A stretch of DNA of 64,000 nt from Bacteroidota bacterium (GTDB taxonomy: Bacteria > Bacteroidota > Bacteroidia > Bacteroidales > Bacteroidaceae): assembly GCA_023415545.1 (NCBI GenBank), contig JAEZKJ010000022.1, positions 70,036-134,035 of the forward strand, in the 5' to 3' direction. The position numbers and the translations under genes are program-made. The notes under the pieces are model-generated. The model saw nothing but the letters and a program-made list of their open reading frames with translations. It was not told the DNA's origin and did not search any database. Every line of letters starts with the position of its first letter. Positions within the stretch are counted from its first letter, which is position 1. Shown piece by piece: positions 8,912-16,894 of this stretch.

Positions 8912-9508
8912 ATGGCAAGAAAAAAAAGAGGTGTTCCTGGGATTAACTCAAGTTCCACTGCGGATATTGCCTTTATATTGCTTATCTTCTTCCTTATTAC
9001 AACATCAATGGATACTGACCGTGGATTGGCAAGACGTTTGCCTCCTCCACCTGAGAAAAATCAGACAAAAGATGATAATATTATTGTAAAGGAACGTAAT
9101 GTACTTCAGGTACGTCTTAATAAGGACAACCAACTTATGTGTGGTACTGAATACATTGCCATAGAGCAATTAAAAGAAAAGGCAAAAGAGTTCATCAAGA
9201 ATGAATTTGATGATCCAAATCTCCCTGAAAAACATGTGAAAAATATTCCTTTGTTGGGAGGTGATGTTATGATGACTGATAAACATGTTATTTCAGTACA
9301 GAATGACGTTGGTACAAGCTACCAAGCTTACATCGATGTTCAAAATGAACTTGTTGCTGCATATAATGAGTTAAGAAATGAGTTAGCTAAAGCTAAATTT
9401 GGTGGTAAAACTTATACTGCTTGTTCAGAAGATGAACAAAAAGCTATACGTGATTTCTATCCAATGAAGATATCTGAAGCTGAACCTAAAAAATATGGAG
9501 GTAAGTAA
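8912..9508 (+). CDS. exbD: ExbD/TolR-family biopolymer transport protein (copy 1, long)
   Basis: Inner-membrane protein with a short cytoplasmic N-terminus, 'PGINSSSTADIAFILLIFFLI' like first helix (residues about 9-29, containing the conserved functional Asp), and a periplasmic domain. At 198 residues it is longer than ordinary ExbD (about 140-150) because of an insertion in the periplasmic part (residues about 95-140). Overlaps the next exbD by one base. Paired ExbD paralogues after ExbB are common in Bacteroidota and may form a hetero-dimer. Confidence 0.9.
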   Translation: MARKKRGVPGINSSSTADIAFILLIFFLITTSMDTDRGLARRLPPPPEKNQTKDDNIIVKERNVLQVRLNKDNQLMCGTEYIAIEQLKEKAKEFIKNEFDDPNLPEKHVKNIPLLGGDVMMTDKHVISVQNDVGTSYQAYIDVQNELVAAYNELRNELAKAKFGGKTYTACSEDEQKAIRDFYPMKISEAEPKKYGGK

Positions 9509-9972
9509 TGGGAAAATTTAATAAATCGGGAAAACGTGGAATGCCTGAATTGAATACTTCATCACTTCCTGACCTTATCTTTACATTGTTGTTCTTCTTC
9601 ATGATTGTAACAACTATGCGTGAAGTAAGTTTGAAGGTTCAATTTAGATCTCCTCACGCTACTGAGCTCGAGAAACTAGAAAAGAAATCTTTGGTATCAT
9701 TTATCTATGTTGGTAAACCAATACCTGAGTTCCAAAAGAAAATGGGTTCTGAAACTCGTATCCAGTTGAACGATAAGTTCTCTGAAGTATCTGAAGTTCA
9801 GGATTACATCACTCAGGAAAGATTGAACATGAAAGAGGAAGATCAGCCATTTATGACTGTTTCTCTTAAGATCGATAGAGATACTAAGATGGGTATTGTA
9901 ACAGAGGTTAAACAAGCACTTCGTAAAGCTTATGCTTTGAAGATTAGCTACTCAGCTGTACAACGCCAATAA
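9508..9972 (+). CDS. exbD: ExbD/TolR-family biopolymer transport protein (copy 2)
   Basis: A 154-residue paralogue of the preceding gene, with the same layout: 'MPELNTSSLPDLIFTLLFFF' like first helix with the conserved Asp in 'LPDLIF', then a periplasmic domain with 'TKMGIVTEVKQALR' typical of the ExbD C-terminus. Start and upstream stop overlap (TAATG), so the two ExbD proteins should be made in a fixed ratio. Last gene of the exb unit, followed by a strong terminator. Confidence 0.92.
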   Translation: MGKFNKSGKRGMPELNTSSLPDLIFTLLFFFMIVTTMREVSLKVQFRSPHATELEKLEKKSLVSFIYVGKPIPEFQKKMGSETRIQLNDKFSEVSEVQDYITQERLNMKEEDQPFMTVSLKIDRDTKMGIVTEVKQALRKAYALKISYSAVQRQ

Positions 9973-10009
9973 AATTAGATTATTTACGCCGTAAGGCTAA
10001 ATGTTCAAT

Positions 10010-10048
10010 AAAAAAAGAATCACTACTTCAAGTAGTGATTCTTTTTTT
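10010..10048. terminator. Bidirectional terminator between exbD and the rluA-type gene
   Basis: A 17-bp stem (10011-10027 with 10031-10047) with a 3-base loop, A-run on the left and T-run on the right, placed between convergent genes. Confidence 0.92.
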
Positions 10049-10103
10049 ATGTTTATATTGAGAAGTATTTTTCTCGAATTAATAGATTAGTAAGAGAAAA
10101 TCT

Positions 10104-10775
10104 TTAATCTATATCAAATCCATTCCAAAGATTGTCATCAGGGGTAGGAGCAGTTATATCTATCTCTATTTTTGAAACAGGATGGATAAATCGTACTCTT
10201 CGTGCATGTAAGCAGATGCTTCCATCAGAATTTGAACGTTGTGATCCATACTTTAAGTCTCCTTTAATAGGACATCCCATTTTAGCAAGTTGACATCTTA
10301 TCTGATGATGTCGGCCTGTCATCAAATCTACCTCAAGTAGGTAATAATTCTGTGAGTGACCAATCAGTTTATAGTGAAGAATAGCTTTTTTTGAATTAGG
10401 AACCTCTTTGTCGTACGCATACGATTTATTTTGTTTCTCATTACGCACAAGATAATTTTCAAGAATCTCCTCATCCTTCTTAGGGCAATTTTTAACTATA
10501 GCCCAATAAGTCTTCTTCACATCACCATTGCGGAACATCTCATTAAGTCGTGCAAGCGCTTTACTTGTTTTGGCTAAAACTACGATACCGCTAACAGGTC
10601 TGTCCAGTCTATGAGGTACACCAACGAAAACATTACCGGGTTTATTGTACTTTGTTTTAAGATACTCTTTTACGATATCCGATAAAGGTTTATCGCCGGT
10701 TTTATCACCTTGAACTATTTCGGATGCACTCTTATTAACTATAATAATATGGTTATCTTCGTATATAACTGTCAT
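10104..10775 (-). CDS. RluA-family RNA pseudouridine synthase
   Basis: Isomerises uridine to pseudouridine in structured RNA. The catalytic motif 'HRLDRPVSG' carries the essential Asp (about residue 59) and 'GRHHQIR' is the second family motif (about 155-161). At 223 residues it is a short RluA member without an S4 RNA-binding domain, like the RluC/D catalytic domain alone or the TruC type; the target RNA cannot be told. Starts 8 bp after fabG in the minus-strand TetR-fabG-rluA unit. Confidence 0.9.
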   Translation of the reverse strand: MTVIYEDNHIIIVNKSASEIVQGDKTGDKPLSDIVKEYLKTKYNKPGNVFVGVPHRLDRPVSGIVVLAKTSKALARLNEMFRNGDVKKTYWAIVKNCPKKDEEILENYLVRNEKQNKSYAYDKEVPNSKKAILHYKLIGHSQNYYLLEVDLMTGRHHQIRCQLAKMGCPIKGDLKYGSQRSNSDGSICLHARRVRFIHPVSKIEIDITAPTPDDNLWNGFDID

Positions 10776-10783
10776 CTCAATGA

Positions 10784-11530
10784 TTACATGTTCATTCCAC
10801 CATCAACCTGTATAACCTGTCCGGTTACATATGATGATAAATCAGAAGCAAGGAAAGTAGCTACGTTAGCCACATCTTCTGGAGTACCACCACGACGTAA
10901 AGGAATAGTTTTCATCCACTCTTTGCGAACATCTTCTGGAAGTGCTTCTGTCATTGCTGTCTCAATAAATCCTGGAGCAATAGCATTAGCACGTATACCT
11001 TTAGAACCCATCTCTTGAGCGATAGATTTAGCAAGAGCAATCATACCTGCTTTAGAAGCAGAATAATTACTTTGTCCTGCGTTACCATGAACGCCTACTA
11101 CAGATGCCATGTTAATAATTGAACCACCTTTTTGACGAAGCATGATTGGAGTGCAAGCATGGATAAAATTGAATGCGCTTTTAAGGTTAACTGCAATAAC
11201 AGCATCCCATTGAGCTTCTGTCATACGAAGCATTAAACCATCCTTAGTGATACCTGCATTGTTAACCAATATATCTATAGAACCAAATTCTGCTTTTATA
11301 GCATTAACAACCTCTTCTGATTGAGCGAAATCTGCTGCGTTCGAAGCATAACCTTTAGCTTTCACGCCAAATGCAGCAATTTCTGCTTCAGTAGCTTTGC
11401 CATTTTCGTCAATTACTAAATCAGTGAATGCAATGTTAGCTCCTTCTGAAGCAAATTTTAAAGCGATAGCTTTACCAATTCCGCGAGCAGCACCTGTTAT
11501 AAGTGCTGTTTTACCTGTTAATAATCCCAT
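10784..11530 (-). CDS. fabG: 3-oxoacyl-[acyl-carrier-protein] reductase
   Basis: NADPH-dependent ketoreductase of fatty-acid elongation, short-chain dehydrogenase fold. The cofactor motif 'TGAARGIG' lies at 12-19, 'NNAG' near 90, and the catalytic Ser...Tyr-x3-Lys triad is seen in 'MASVVG' and 'YSASK' (about 157-161). Length 248 and the C-terminal 'TGQVIQVDGGMNM' are standard FabG. Middle gene of the TetR-fabG-rluA unit, 17 bp after the TetR gene. FabI, the next reductase in the cycle, is at 37387. Confidence 0.93.
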   Translation of the reverse strand: MGLLTGKTALITGAARGIGKAIALKFASEGANIAFTDLVIDENGKATEAEIAAFGVKAKGYASNAADFAQSEEVVNAIKAEFGSIDILVNNAGITKDGLMLRMTEAQWDAVIAVNLKSAFNFIHACTPIMLRQKGGSIINMASVVGVHGNAGQSNYSASKAGMIALAKSIAQEMGSKGIRANAIAPGFIETAMTEALPEDVRKEWMKTIPLRRGGTPEDVANVATFLASDLSSYVTGQVIQVDGGMNM

Positions 11531-11547
11531 TTTATTATAATTTAAAA

Positions 11548-12132
11548 TTACTTCTTACCTAATAGGCCAAATATCATTTTTGAGGCAATTTCCCAAGCAA
11601 TAGGATCATTTAAGTCACGACCTATTTGACCTCTGATATATGGAACCTCAATACCTCTAAGGCTATAATGAACGATTTCAGATACGAATAAACTATCCTT
11701 AATATCGAAAATATCTTTTTCTATACCTTCATCAAGAACTTTCTTGATAAGTTCCATCTCTTTGCTGTCGAATTTTTTTCTAACAGCCTCTACACTCCAT
11801 ATGTTTCTAAAGAAACCTGCACGAAGAGTACCATTTCTGTAAACAACAGTTTTAATTGCTTCTAAGTGGGTTTGAATCATCTCAACAATTTTCTTGTCAG
11901 GAGAAATTGGTTTGAGTACCACTTTTTCCATAGCTTCAGATAACATCTCCAATTCTGCCTCTACAACAGCCATGTAAATGTCTTCCTTACTTTTGAAATA
12001 AGTGTAAAGCGTTCTTCTTCCTTTTTTTGATGCGAGGGCAATATCATTCATCGTCGTATTGTCAACACCATTTTTAGCAAAAAGCTGTCTGGCTGCATCA
12101 ACTAACTTAGCTCTAGTTTTAGATACTGTCAT
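11548..12132 (-). CDS. TetR/AcrR-family transcriptional regulator
   Basis: The N-terminal helix-turn-helix is clear at about residues 8-52 ('LFAKNGVDNTTMNDIA', 'GRRTLYTYFKSKEDIY'), followed by a helical ligand-binding domain of unknown specificity. Length 194 is normal. It is the promoter-proximal gene of a unit with fabG, so it may regulate fatty-acid synthesis in the manner of other lipid-responsive TetR proteins; that is inference from position. It could also simply regulate its own transcription. Confidence 0.9.
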   Translation of the reverse strand: MTVSKTRAKLVDAARQLFAKNGVDNTTMNDIALASKKGRRTLYTYFKSKEDIYMAVVEAELEMLSEAMEKVVLKPISPDKKIVEMIQTHLEAIKTVVYRNGTLRAGFFRNIWSVEAVRKKFDSKEMELIKKVLDEGIEKDIFDIKDSLFVSEIVHYSLRGIEVPYIRGQIGRDLNDPIAWEIASKMIFGLLGKK

Positions 12133-12166
12133 TATAGTCTTTATTCTTTTTATGCTATGATTCTAA

Positions 12167-12198
12167 CAAAAGTACATTTTTTATAGTTATTCGACAAG
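12167..12198 (-). promoter_or_regulatory. Promoter candidate for the TetR-fabG-rluA unit
   Basis: On the minus strand the -7 box TACTTTTG (12167-12174) lies 34 bases before the TetR gene; CTTG at 12195-12198, 20 bases upstream, is one mismatch from the TTTG -33 element. Confidence 0.5.
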
Positions 12199-12308
12199 AA
12201 AATAAAAAGTTTCTTGAGTGTTACATAATTTAACATACTCCTTATCTCGTATTATTCAGCAAGTTACGTATATGTATAATGTTTTTATAAAAAATAATAG
12301 CTCTATAG

Positions 12309-12339
12309 TTTGCTTTTTAAATAAAAAGCTGTACCTTTG
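12309..12339 (+). promoter_or_regulatory. Promoter of tRNA-fMet (both boxes)
   Basis: TTTG at 12309-12312, a 19-base spacer, and TACCTTTG at 12332-12339 exactly match the Bacteroidota promoter form. The tRNA begins 23 bases after the -7 box. Confidence 0.8.
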
Positions 12340-12362
12340 CATCCGTAATCAAAAACAAACAT

Positions 12363-12435
<73 letters not shown>

Positions 12436-12439
12436 CAAT

Positions 12440-12477
12440 AAAGATAGTTATTTAGAGAAAATAACTATCTTTTTTTA
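12440..12477 (+). terminator. Terminator after tRNA-fMet
   Basis: A 12-bp stem (12440-12451 with 12461-12472) and 9-base loop followed by a T-run. Confidence 0.88.
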
Positions 12478-12515
12478 TTCTATTTATCCATAGATTGAAT
12501 ACTTTTTTTCGTTTC

Positions 12516-12578
12516 ACATTGTGAAACGGATAAACAACACTGTGAAACGGATAAATTACATTGTGGAACAGATAATCG
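12516..12578. repeat. Three-unit tandem array with exact 21-bp period
   Basis: Imperfect units begin at 12516, 12537 and 12558. The first two share the core TGTGAAACGGATAAA, the third differs at a few positions. The first unit with its left flank forms a near-perfect palindrome (GTTTCACATTGTGAAAC, 12511-12527). It lies between the tRNA-fMet terminator and the minus-strand terminator of the hydrolase gene. Confidence 0.8.
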
Positions 12579-12649
12579 GTATTAAGAATTCAAAATATCT
12601 ATTATAAGTGTTGCAATTAAGTTTTAGCAGTTTATAAAAATAGAACCAT

Positions 12650-12699
12650 AAAAAAACAGCTTTGAAATCGAGACCTTACAGAATGATTTCTAAGCTGTT
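12650..12699 (-). terminator. Minus-strand terminator of the msrA-hydrolase unit
   Basis: A 15-bp stem with one mismatch (12655-12669 with 12685-12699); on the minus strand it is followed by a run of seven T. It lies 24 bp past the hydrolase stop codon. The rest of the 590-bp region 12133-12722 holds the tRNA, its signals and the 21-bp array; I see no protein gene in it. Confidence 0.82.
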
Positions 12700-12722
12700 C
12701 GTATAATATGATTTATTATAAA

Positions 12723-13613
12723 CTATGGTATCATCTTTTTCTCAACAACCCATCCTTCACGTTTTGATAATTCACATGAATCGCCCGAGAACATTTTTTG
12801 AGCAGTATCATCTCCTTTAAGTTGCCATAATAACCAATTTGTAGCAACAACTCCGAATTCACCACCATTAGGTTTACCATATGTACCCCCGTGTCCAACA
12901 TTAAGATTCGCTGCAAAAGCAGGAACATGGTTTATTCTTTTGAAATCGTCCATACCATTACCATAAGCTATATCTGTTTCACCACCTAAAATATAGATAA
13001 TAGGAGTGTGAATAGCATTAAGTTTCTCTTTATTAGGCATAGGCATTCCGGGAATAGCTTGTGTAGGATTTGAAAATAGACCACTATTACAAATCATAAT
13101 GGTTTTTAAGCGAGGGTCTTGGCAGATGTCTAATGTTTGTAAACCACCACATGACATACCGGCTGCTGCTATTTTATCAATATTGAGTTTTTGATAATAG
13201 ATACTGTTTTTGTCACTATTTTGAGCAATTGCCCAATCCATAGCATCGGTTAATAATTTGGATGCTGTCTGTCCTTGAGTAACCTCACCCTCACCAGGCA
13301 TAGGTCCGATAGCTACAACAAAAAATCCGTGCGACGCTATTTCATTTAGAAAGTTTATATGTTCGTGAGGCGAGTTTGCGCAAGCTCCATTTCCCCAAAC
13401 TAAAATTGGCATAAGGTTATTACCACCAAACTTAGAGAGATCCTGTGGTTTAAAAACTGTATGAGTAGGAAGCGATTTGTCACTTGCCATAATGGCTTTA
13501 TAATTTCCGCTACCTCCGTTGTCAATAACCTGTGAACGTACATCTTGTGCCTGCAAATTACAGGTTGATAGGACTATAGAACATCCCATCATTAATTTTA
13601 AAAGTGTTTTCAT
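12723..13613 (-). CDS. Exported alpha/beta hydrolase (dienelactone-hydrolase/chlorophyllase-like)
   Basis: An N-terminal signal peptide ends near 'LQAQD' (about residue 23). The nucleophile elbow is GMSCGG at 152-157 with Ser154, preceded by an oxyanion-type segment 'PILVWGNGAC' (about 69-78) and followed by 'IIYILGGETDIAYGN', where an acid residue of the triad is likely; 'NVGHGGTYG' probably supplies the His. Substrate is unknown; relatives are esterases and lipases. It starts 24 bp after msrA on the same strand and ends in its own terminator, so the two exported proteins are probably co-transcribed. Confidence 0.75.
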   Translation of the reverse strand: MKTLLKLMMGCSIVLSTCNLQAQDVRSQVIDNGGSGNYKAIMASDKSLPTHTVFKPQDLSKFGGNNLMPILVWGNGACANSPHEHINFLNEIASHGFFVVAIGPMPGEGEVTQGQTASKLLTDAMDWAIAQNSDKNSIYYQKLNIDKIAAAGMSCGGLQTLDICQDPRLKTIMICNSGLFSNPTQAIPGMPMPNKEKLNAIHTPIIYILGGETDIAYGNGMDDFKRINHVPAFAANLNVGHGGTYGKPNGGEFGVVATNWLLWQLKGDDTAQKMFSGDSCELSKREGWVVEKKMIP

Positions 13614-13637
13614 AATATTTAAATTAAGGTGAAATAA

Positions 13638-14213
13638 TTATTTTCTATTAGCTTCTCGAGCCATTTTGAATAGTTGAGGGTTTATATGGCAATAACCGGA
13701 AGGATTTTTGTCTAGATAGTCTTGGTGATATAGCTCAGCTGAGTAAAAGTTTTCCAAAGGCATAACCTCTATAACTATTGGTTTGCTATATTTTGTTGAT
13801 AATAATGCTACTGCATTTTCTATGATTTCTTTATCTTTTTCATCTGTATAATATATACCTGTTCGATATTGAGTTCCTCTATCATTACCCTGTTTATTTA
13901 GTGAAGTAGGATCAATAGTTTTGAAATATAAATCCAAAAGTAGTGAAAGAGATAAAATATCAGGATTATATGTACATCTCACTGTTTCAGCAGCCCCAGT
14001 TTTACCGGTACAAACCTCTTGATACGATGGATTATCTATAATACTATTAGCATATCCAACCTGTGTAGAAGTAACTCCGTTAATCTGTTTTAGAAAATGC
14101 TCTGTTCCCCAGAAACATCCTCCGGCTAAATAAATAACTGATTCTTTTTCCATATTGTTGCTTTTGCTATTACATGAAATAAAAAATAATAAAATAAGGA
14201 TTATAAATCGCAT
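13638..14213 (-). CDS. msrA: Peptide-methionine (S)-S-oxide reductase, lipoprotein form
   Basis: Repairs oxidised methionine (S epimer). The catalytic motif GCFWGTEH has its nucleophilic Cys at residue 33. Conserved 'VGYANS', 'HFKTIDPT'-like 'YFKTIDPTSLN' and 'NRGTQYRTGIYY'-type 'NDRGTQYRTGIYY' segments are present. The N-terminus is a lipoprotein signal ending in the lipobox 'FISC' (Cys14), so this copy works in the envelope rather than the cytoplasm. Co-directional with the exported hydrolase. Confidence 0.92.
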   Translation of the reverse strand: MRFIILILLFFISCNSKSNNMEKESVIYLAGGCFWGTEHFLKQINGVTSTQVGYANSIIDNPSYQEVCTGKTGAAETVRCTYNPDILSLSLLLDLYFKTIDPTSLNKQGNDRGTQYRTGIYYTDEKDKEIIENAVALLSTKYSKPIVIEVMPLENFYSAELYHQDYLDKNPSGYCHINPQLFKMAREANRK

Positions 14214-14389
14214 ATAAATAATGGGTGTAAAAATAGACTAAACTATAATAACTTTTCATTTATATAATAGATTATTGCACAAAAATGTTCATTATTTAAT
14301 AAAACCGGTCAAGTTAATCGCTTTTCAAATATTGTGAATATGCAACTTTTGTAATATCCCAATAGTTATAAAAAGTGGATTAATCTTAT

Positions 14390-14397
14390 TACCTTTG
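14390..14397 (+). promoter_or_regulatory. -7 box candidate for topB
   Basis: TACCTTTG 33 bases before the topB start fits TAnnTTTG. No clear -33 element at the expected spacing. Confidence 0.45.
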
Positions 14398-14430
14398 TTA
14401 CACAAATAAAAAAGAGGAGATATAAACAGT

Positions 14431-16533
14431 ATGATTGTATGCATTGCTGAAAAGCCAAGTGTTGCTAAAGATATTGCTGAAGTGTTGGGAGCTCATACTC
14501 GCAAGGATGGCTATATAGAGGGAAACGGGTATCAAGTTACCTGGACTTTTGGTCATCTTTGTACACTTAAAGAGCCACATGAATATTCCCAATCATGGAA
14601 ATCATGGAGCCTTTCAAGTCTTCCTATGATACCTCCCCGTTTTGGTATAAAGCTAATAAGCGACAGTGGCATAGAGAAACAGTTTAAAGTTATTGAAGGA
14701 TTGATGCAAAATGCCGACGAGATAATAAACTGTGGTGATGCCGGCCAAGAGGGAGAACTTATTCAGCGATGGGTAATGCAAAAGGCCGGAGCTAAATGCC
14801 CGGTTAAACGTTTATGGATCTCCTCATTAACTGAAGAGGCTATTCGTGAAGGTTTCCATAATCTTAAAGATCAGTCTGAATTTAAGTCTCTTTATGAAGC
14901 CGGGCTTAGTAGAGCCATAGGCGATTGGCTACTTGGTATGAATGCTACACGCCTTTATACTTTGAAGTATGGTCAAAATCGTCAGGTTTTATCTATCGGA
15001 CGAGTGCAAACTCCTACTTTAGCCCTTATTGTAAACCGTCAGTTGGAGATTGAAAATTTCGTTCCAAAACAATATTGGGTGCTTACCACTCTATATAGGG
15101 ATACTACATTTAGTGCTATCATTGCCAAAAGCGATGAAGAACTTGTAGCTGAAGCAGATGAGAATGGTAATTTTACACCACAAAAACAGGAGAATCAAAA
15201 CCGAGGTATCCCCCCTATAACATCGTTAGAAGAGGGAGAAGCATTACTGGAGAAAGTAAAAAGCTCTGATTTTACTATTACTGATGTTACACTAAAAAAA
15301 GGTAATGAAGCACCTCCACGTTTATTCGACCTTACCTCACTACAGGTTGAGTGTAATAAAAAATATGCATTCTCAGCAGATGAGACTTTGAAGCTTATAC
15401 AGTCACTTTATGAGAAGAAGATAACTACATATCCACGTGTAGATACCACATTCCTAAGTGATGACATATATCCTAAATGTCCATCTATTCTTGCCGGATT
15501 AAAACAGTATGAAGTTTTTACTGCTCCATTGGCAGGAAAGAAACTCATTAAGTCGAAAAAAGTTTTTGATAATTCAAAGGTTACCGATCACCACGCAATA
15601 ATTCCTACAGGTCAGCCTGCCAATAACCTTACCGATATGGAGAAGAAGGTATTTGATTTGGTTGCTCGTCGATTTATTGCTGTATTCTATCCGGACTGTA
15701 AATTTTCAACAACAACTATTATTGGTGAGGCTGAACAAATAGAGTTTAAAGCTTCCGGAAAACAGATTCTCGAACCGGGATGGAGAGTAATTTTTGCAAA
15801 AGATAGTGCTGATGAAGCTAAAGAGGATAAAGAGGATGAAAAAACACTCCCTACCTTTGTAAAAGGGGAGAAGGGTGAGCATGAACCATTTCTTACAGAG
15901 AAGTGGACGCAACCTCCACGACCTTTTACCGAAGCTACACTTCTTCGTGCAATGGAAACAGCCGGAAAAATGGTAGATGATGATGAATTGCGCGATGCTT
16001 TAAAAGAAAATGGTATAGGGCGTCCTTCAACTCGTGCTGCTATTATCGAAACACTATTCAAACGTAAATATATACGTAAAGAGAGGAAAAATCTTGTTGC
16101 TACAGCTACCGGAGTGGAACTTATTGGAGTTATACACGAGGAACTGCTTAAATCGGCTGAACTAACCGGATTGTGGGAGAAAAAACTTCGTGAAATTGAG
16201 AAGAAAACTTACGATGCCTCTACCTTTTTGAATGAACTTAAGCAAATGGTTTCCGAGATAGTGAACAGCGTGTTATGTGACAATAGTAACCGACGAATCA
16301 CCATTGTGGCTGAAGAGAAAGAGGAGAGTGGTAAAGGGAAAAAATCTTCTTCTGAAAACAAGGCCAAAAGTGCAACAAAAGTAAAAAAAGCAACAAGAAC
16401 TAAGAAGAGTGAACCCGAGATAAAAGAGAATGATATTTGTCCTATTTGTGGAAAAGGTCATATCATAAAGGGCAAAACGGCATTTGGATGTTCGGAATGG
16501 AAAAATGGATGTTCTTTTAGAAAACCTTTTTAA
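14431..16533 (+). CDS. topB: DNA topoisomerase III
   Basis: Type IA topoisomerase that decatenates and relaxes DNA through a single-strand break. The Toprim domain starts with 'EKPSVAKDIAEVLG' (7-20) and has the acidic motif 'CGDAGQEGE' at 101-109. The active-site tyrosine is Tyr334 in 'TTYPRVDT', and 'ENGIGRPSTRAAII' lies near 530-545. After a lysine-rich linker (about 615-665) a C-terminal zinc-ribbon-like segment has four cysteines ('CPICGKGH' and 'GCSEWKNGCSF'). Length 700 is normal. Although TopB genes occur on conjugative elements, no mobile-element genes are near, and this looks like the resident chromosomal copy. Confidence 0.94.
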   Translation: MIVCIAEKPSVAKDIAEVLGAHTRKDGYIEGNGYQVTWTFGHLCTLKEPHEYSQSWKSWSLSSLPMIPPRFGIKLISDSGIEKQFKVIEGLMQNADEIINCGDAGQEGELIQRWVMQKAGAKCPVKRLWISSLTEEAIREGFHNLKDQSEFKSLYEAGLSRAIGDWLLGMNATRLYTLKYGQNRQVLSIGRVQTPTLALIVNRQLEIENFVPKQYWVLTTLYRDTTFSAIIAKSDEELVAEADENGNFTPQKQENQNRGIPPITSLEEGEALLEKVKSSDFTITDVTLKKGNEAPPRLFDLTSLQVECNKKYAFSADETLKLIQSLYEKKITTYPRVDTTFLSDDIYPKCPSILAGLKQYEVFTAPLAGKKLIKSKKVFDNSKVTDHHAIIPTGQPANNLTDMEKKVFDLVARRFIAVFYPDCKFSTTTIIGEAEQIEFKASGKQILEPGWRVIFAKDSADEAKEDKEDEKTLPTFVKGEKGEHEPFLTEKWTQPPRPFTEATLLRAMETAGKMVDDDELRDALKENGIGRPSTRAAIIETLFKRKYIRKERKNLVATATGVELIGVIHEELLKSAELTGLWEKKLREIEKKTYDASTFLNELKQMVSEIVNSVLCDNSNRRITIVAEEKEESGKGKKSSSENKAKSATKVKKATRTKKSEPEIKENDICPICGKGHIIKGKTAFGCSEWKNGCSFRKPF

Positions 16534-16606
16534 TAATATTTTGTATAATACATATATACTCTCGATTTTTATATGTTTATTAGAGAGTTATTAAAAAGTA
16601 TATGTT

Positions 16607-16894
16607 ATGAAAAAGATTACTATTTTTTATCAACCTCAATGTCCTTTCTGTAAAAAGGCATTCAACTACATCGATGAGTGTATAGAAGAGAATCCTGAGT
16701 TAAAAGAGATCGAAATTGAGAAAATAGACGAACTTGCTCGACCAGAATTTGCCGATAAGTTCGACTATTATTATGTTCCTACTATTTATTGTAATGGTAA
16801 GAAAATTCATGAAGGTGGAATTTTCAAAGAGGAGATGAAAGAACTGCTTACATCTGTGTTGTCAGGAAAAGATTATATTACTGCAACTAAATAA
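16607..16894 (+). CDS. Glutaredoxin/thioredoxin-fold small protein
   Basis: A 95-residue thioredoxin-fold protein with the redox motif CPFC at residues 11-14 after a first strand 'KITIFYQPQ', and the cis-proline segment 'YYVPTIYCNGKKIHEGG' near 63-79. It resembles glutaredoxin-like proteins rather than classical glutaredoxin. It has no signal peptide and so is cytoplasmic. It starts 73 bp after topB on the same strand and overlaps the convergent rsmF-type gene by 8 bp at the 3' ends. Confidence 0.85.
   Translation: MKKITIFYQPQCPFCKKAFNYIDECIEENPELKEIEIEKIDELARPEFADKFDYYYVPTIYCNGKKIHEGGIFKEEMKELLTSVLSGKDYITATK

Noticed and set aside
12516..12578. Possible CRISPR array
   Set aside because: Units are contiguous and period 21, with no spacers of unique sequence and no cas genes in the window.
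15687..16061. 124-codon antisense frame inside topB
   Set aside because: No start signals or domain content; topB is intact across it.
14431..16533. topB as a sign of a conjugative element
   Set aside because: No mobilisation, transfer or integrase genes are near, and both flanks are housekeeping genes.
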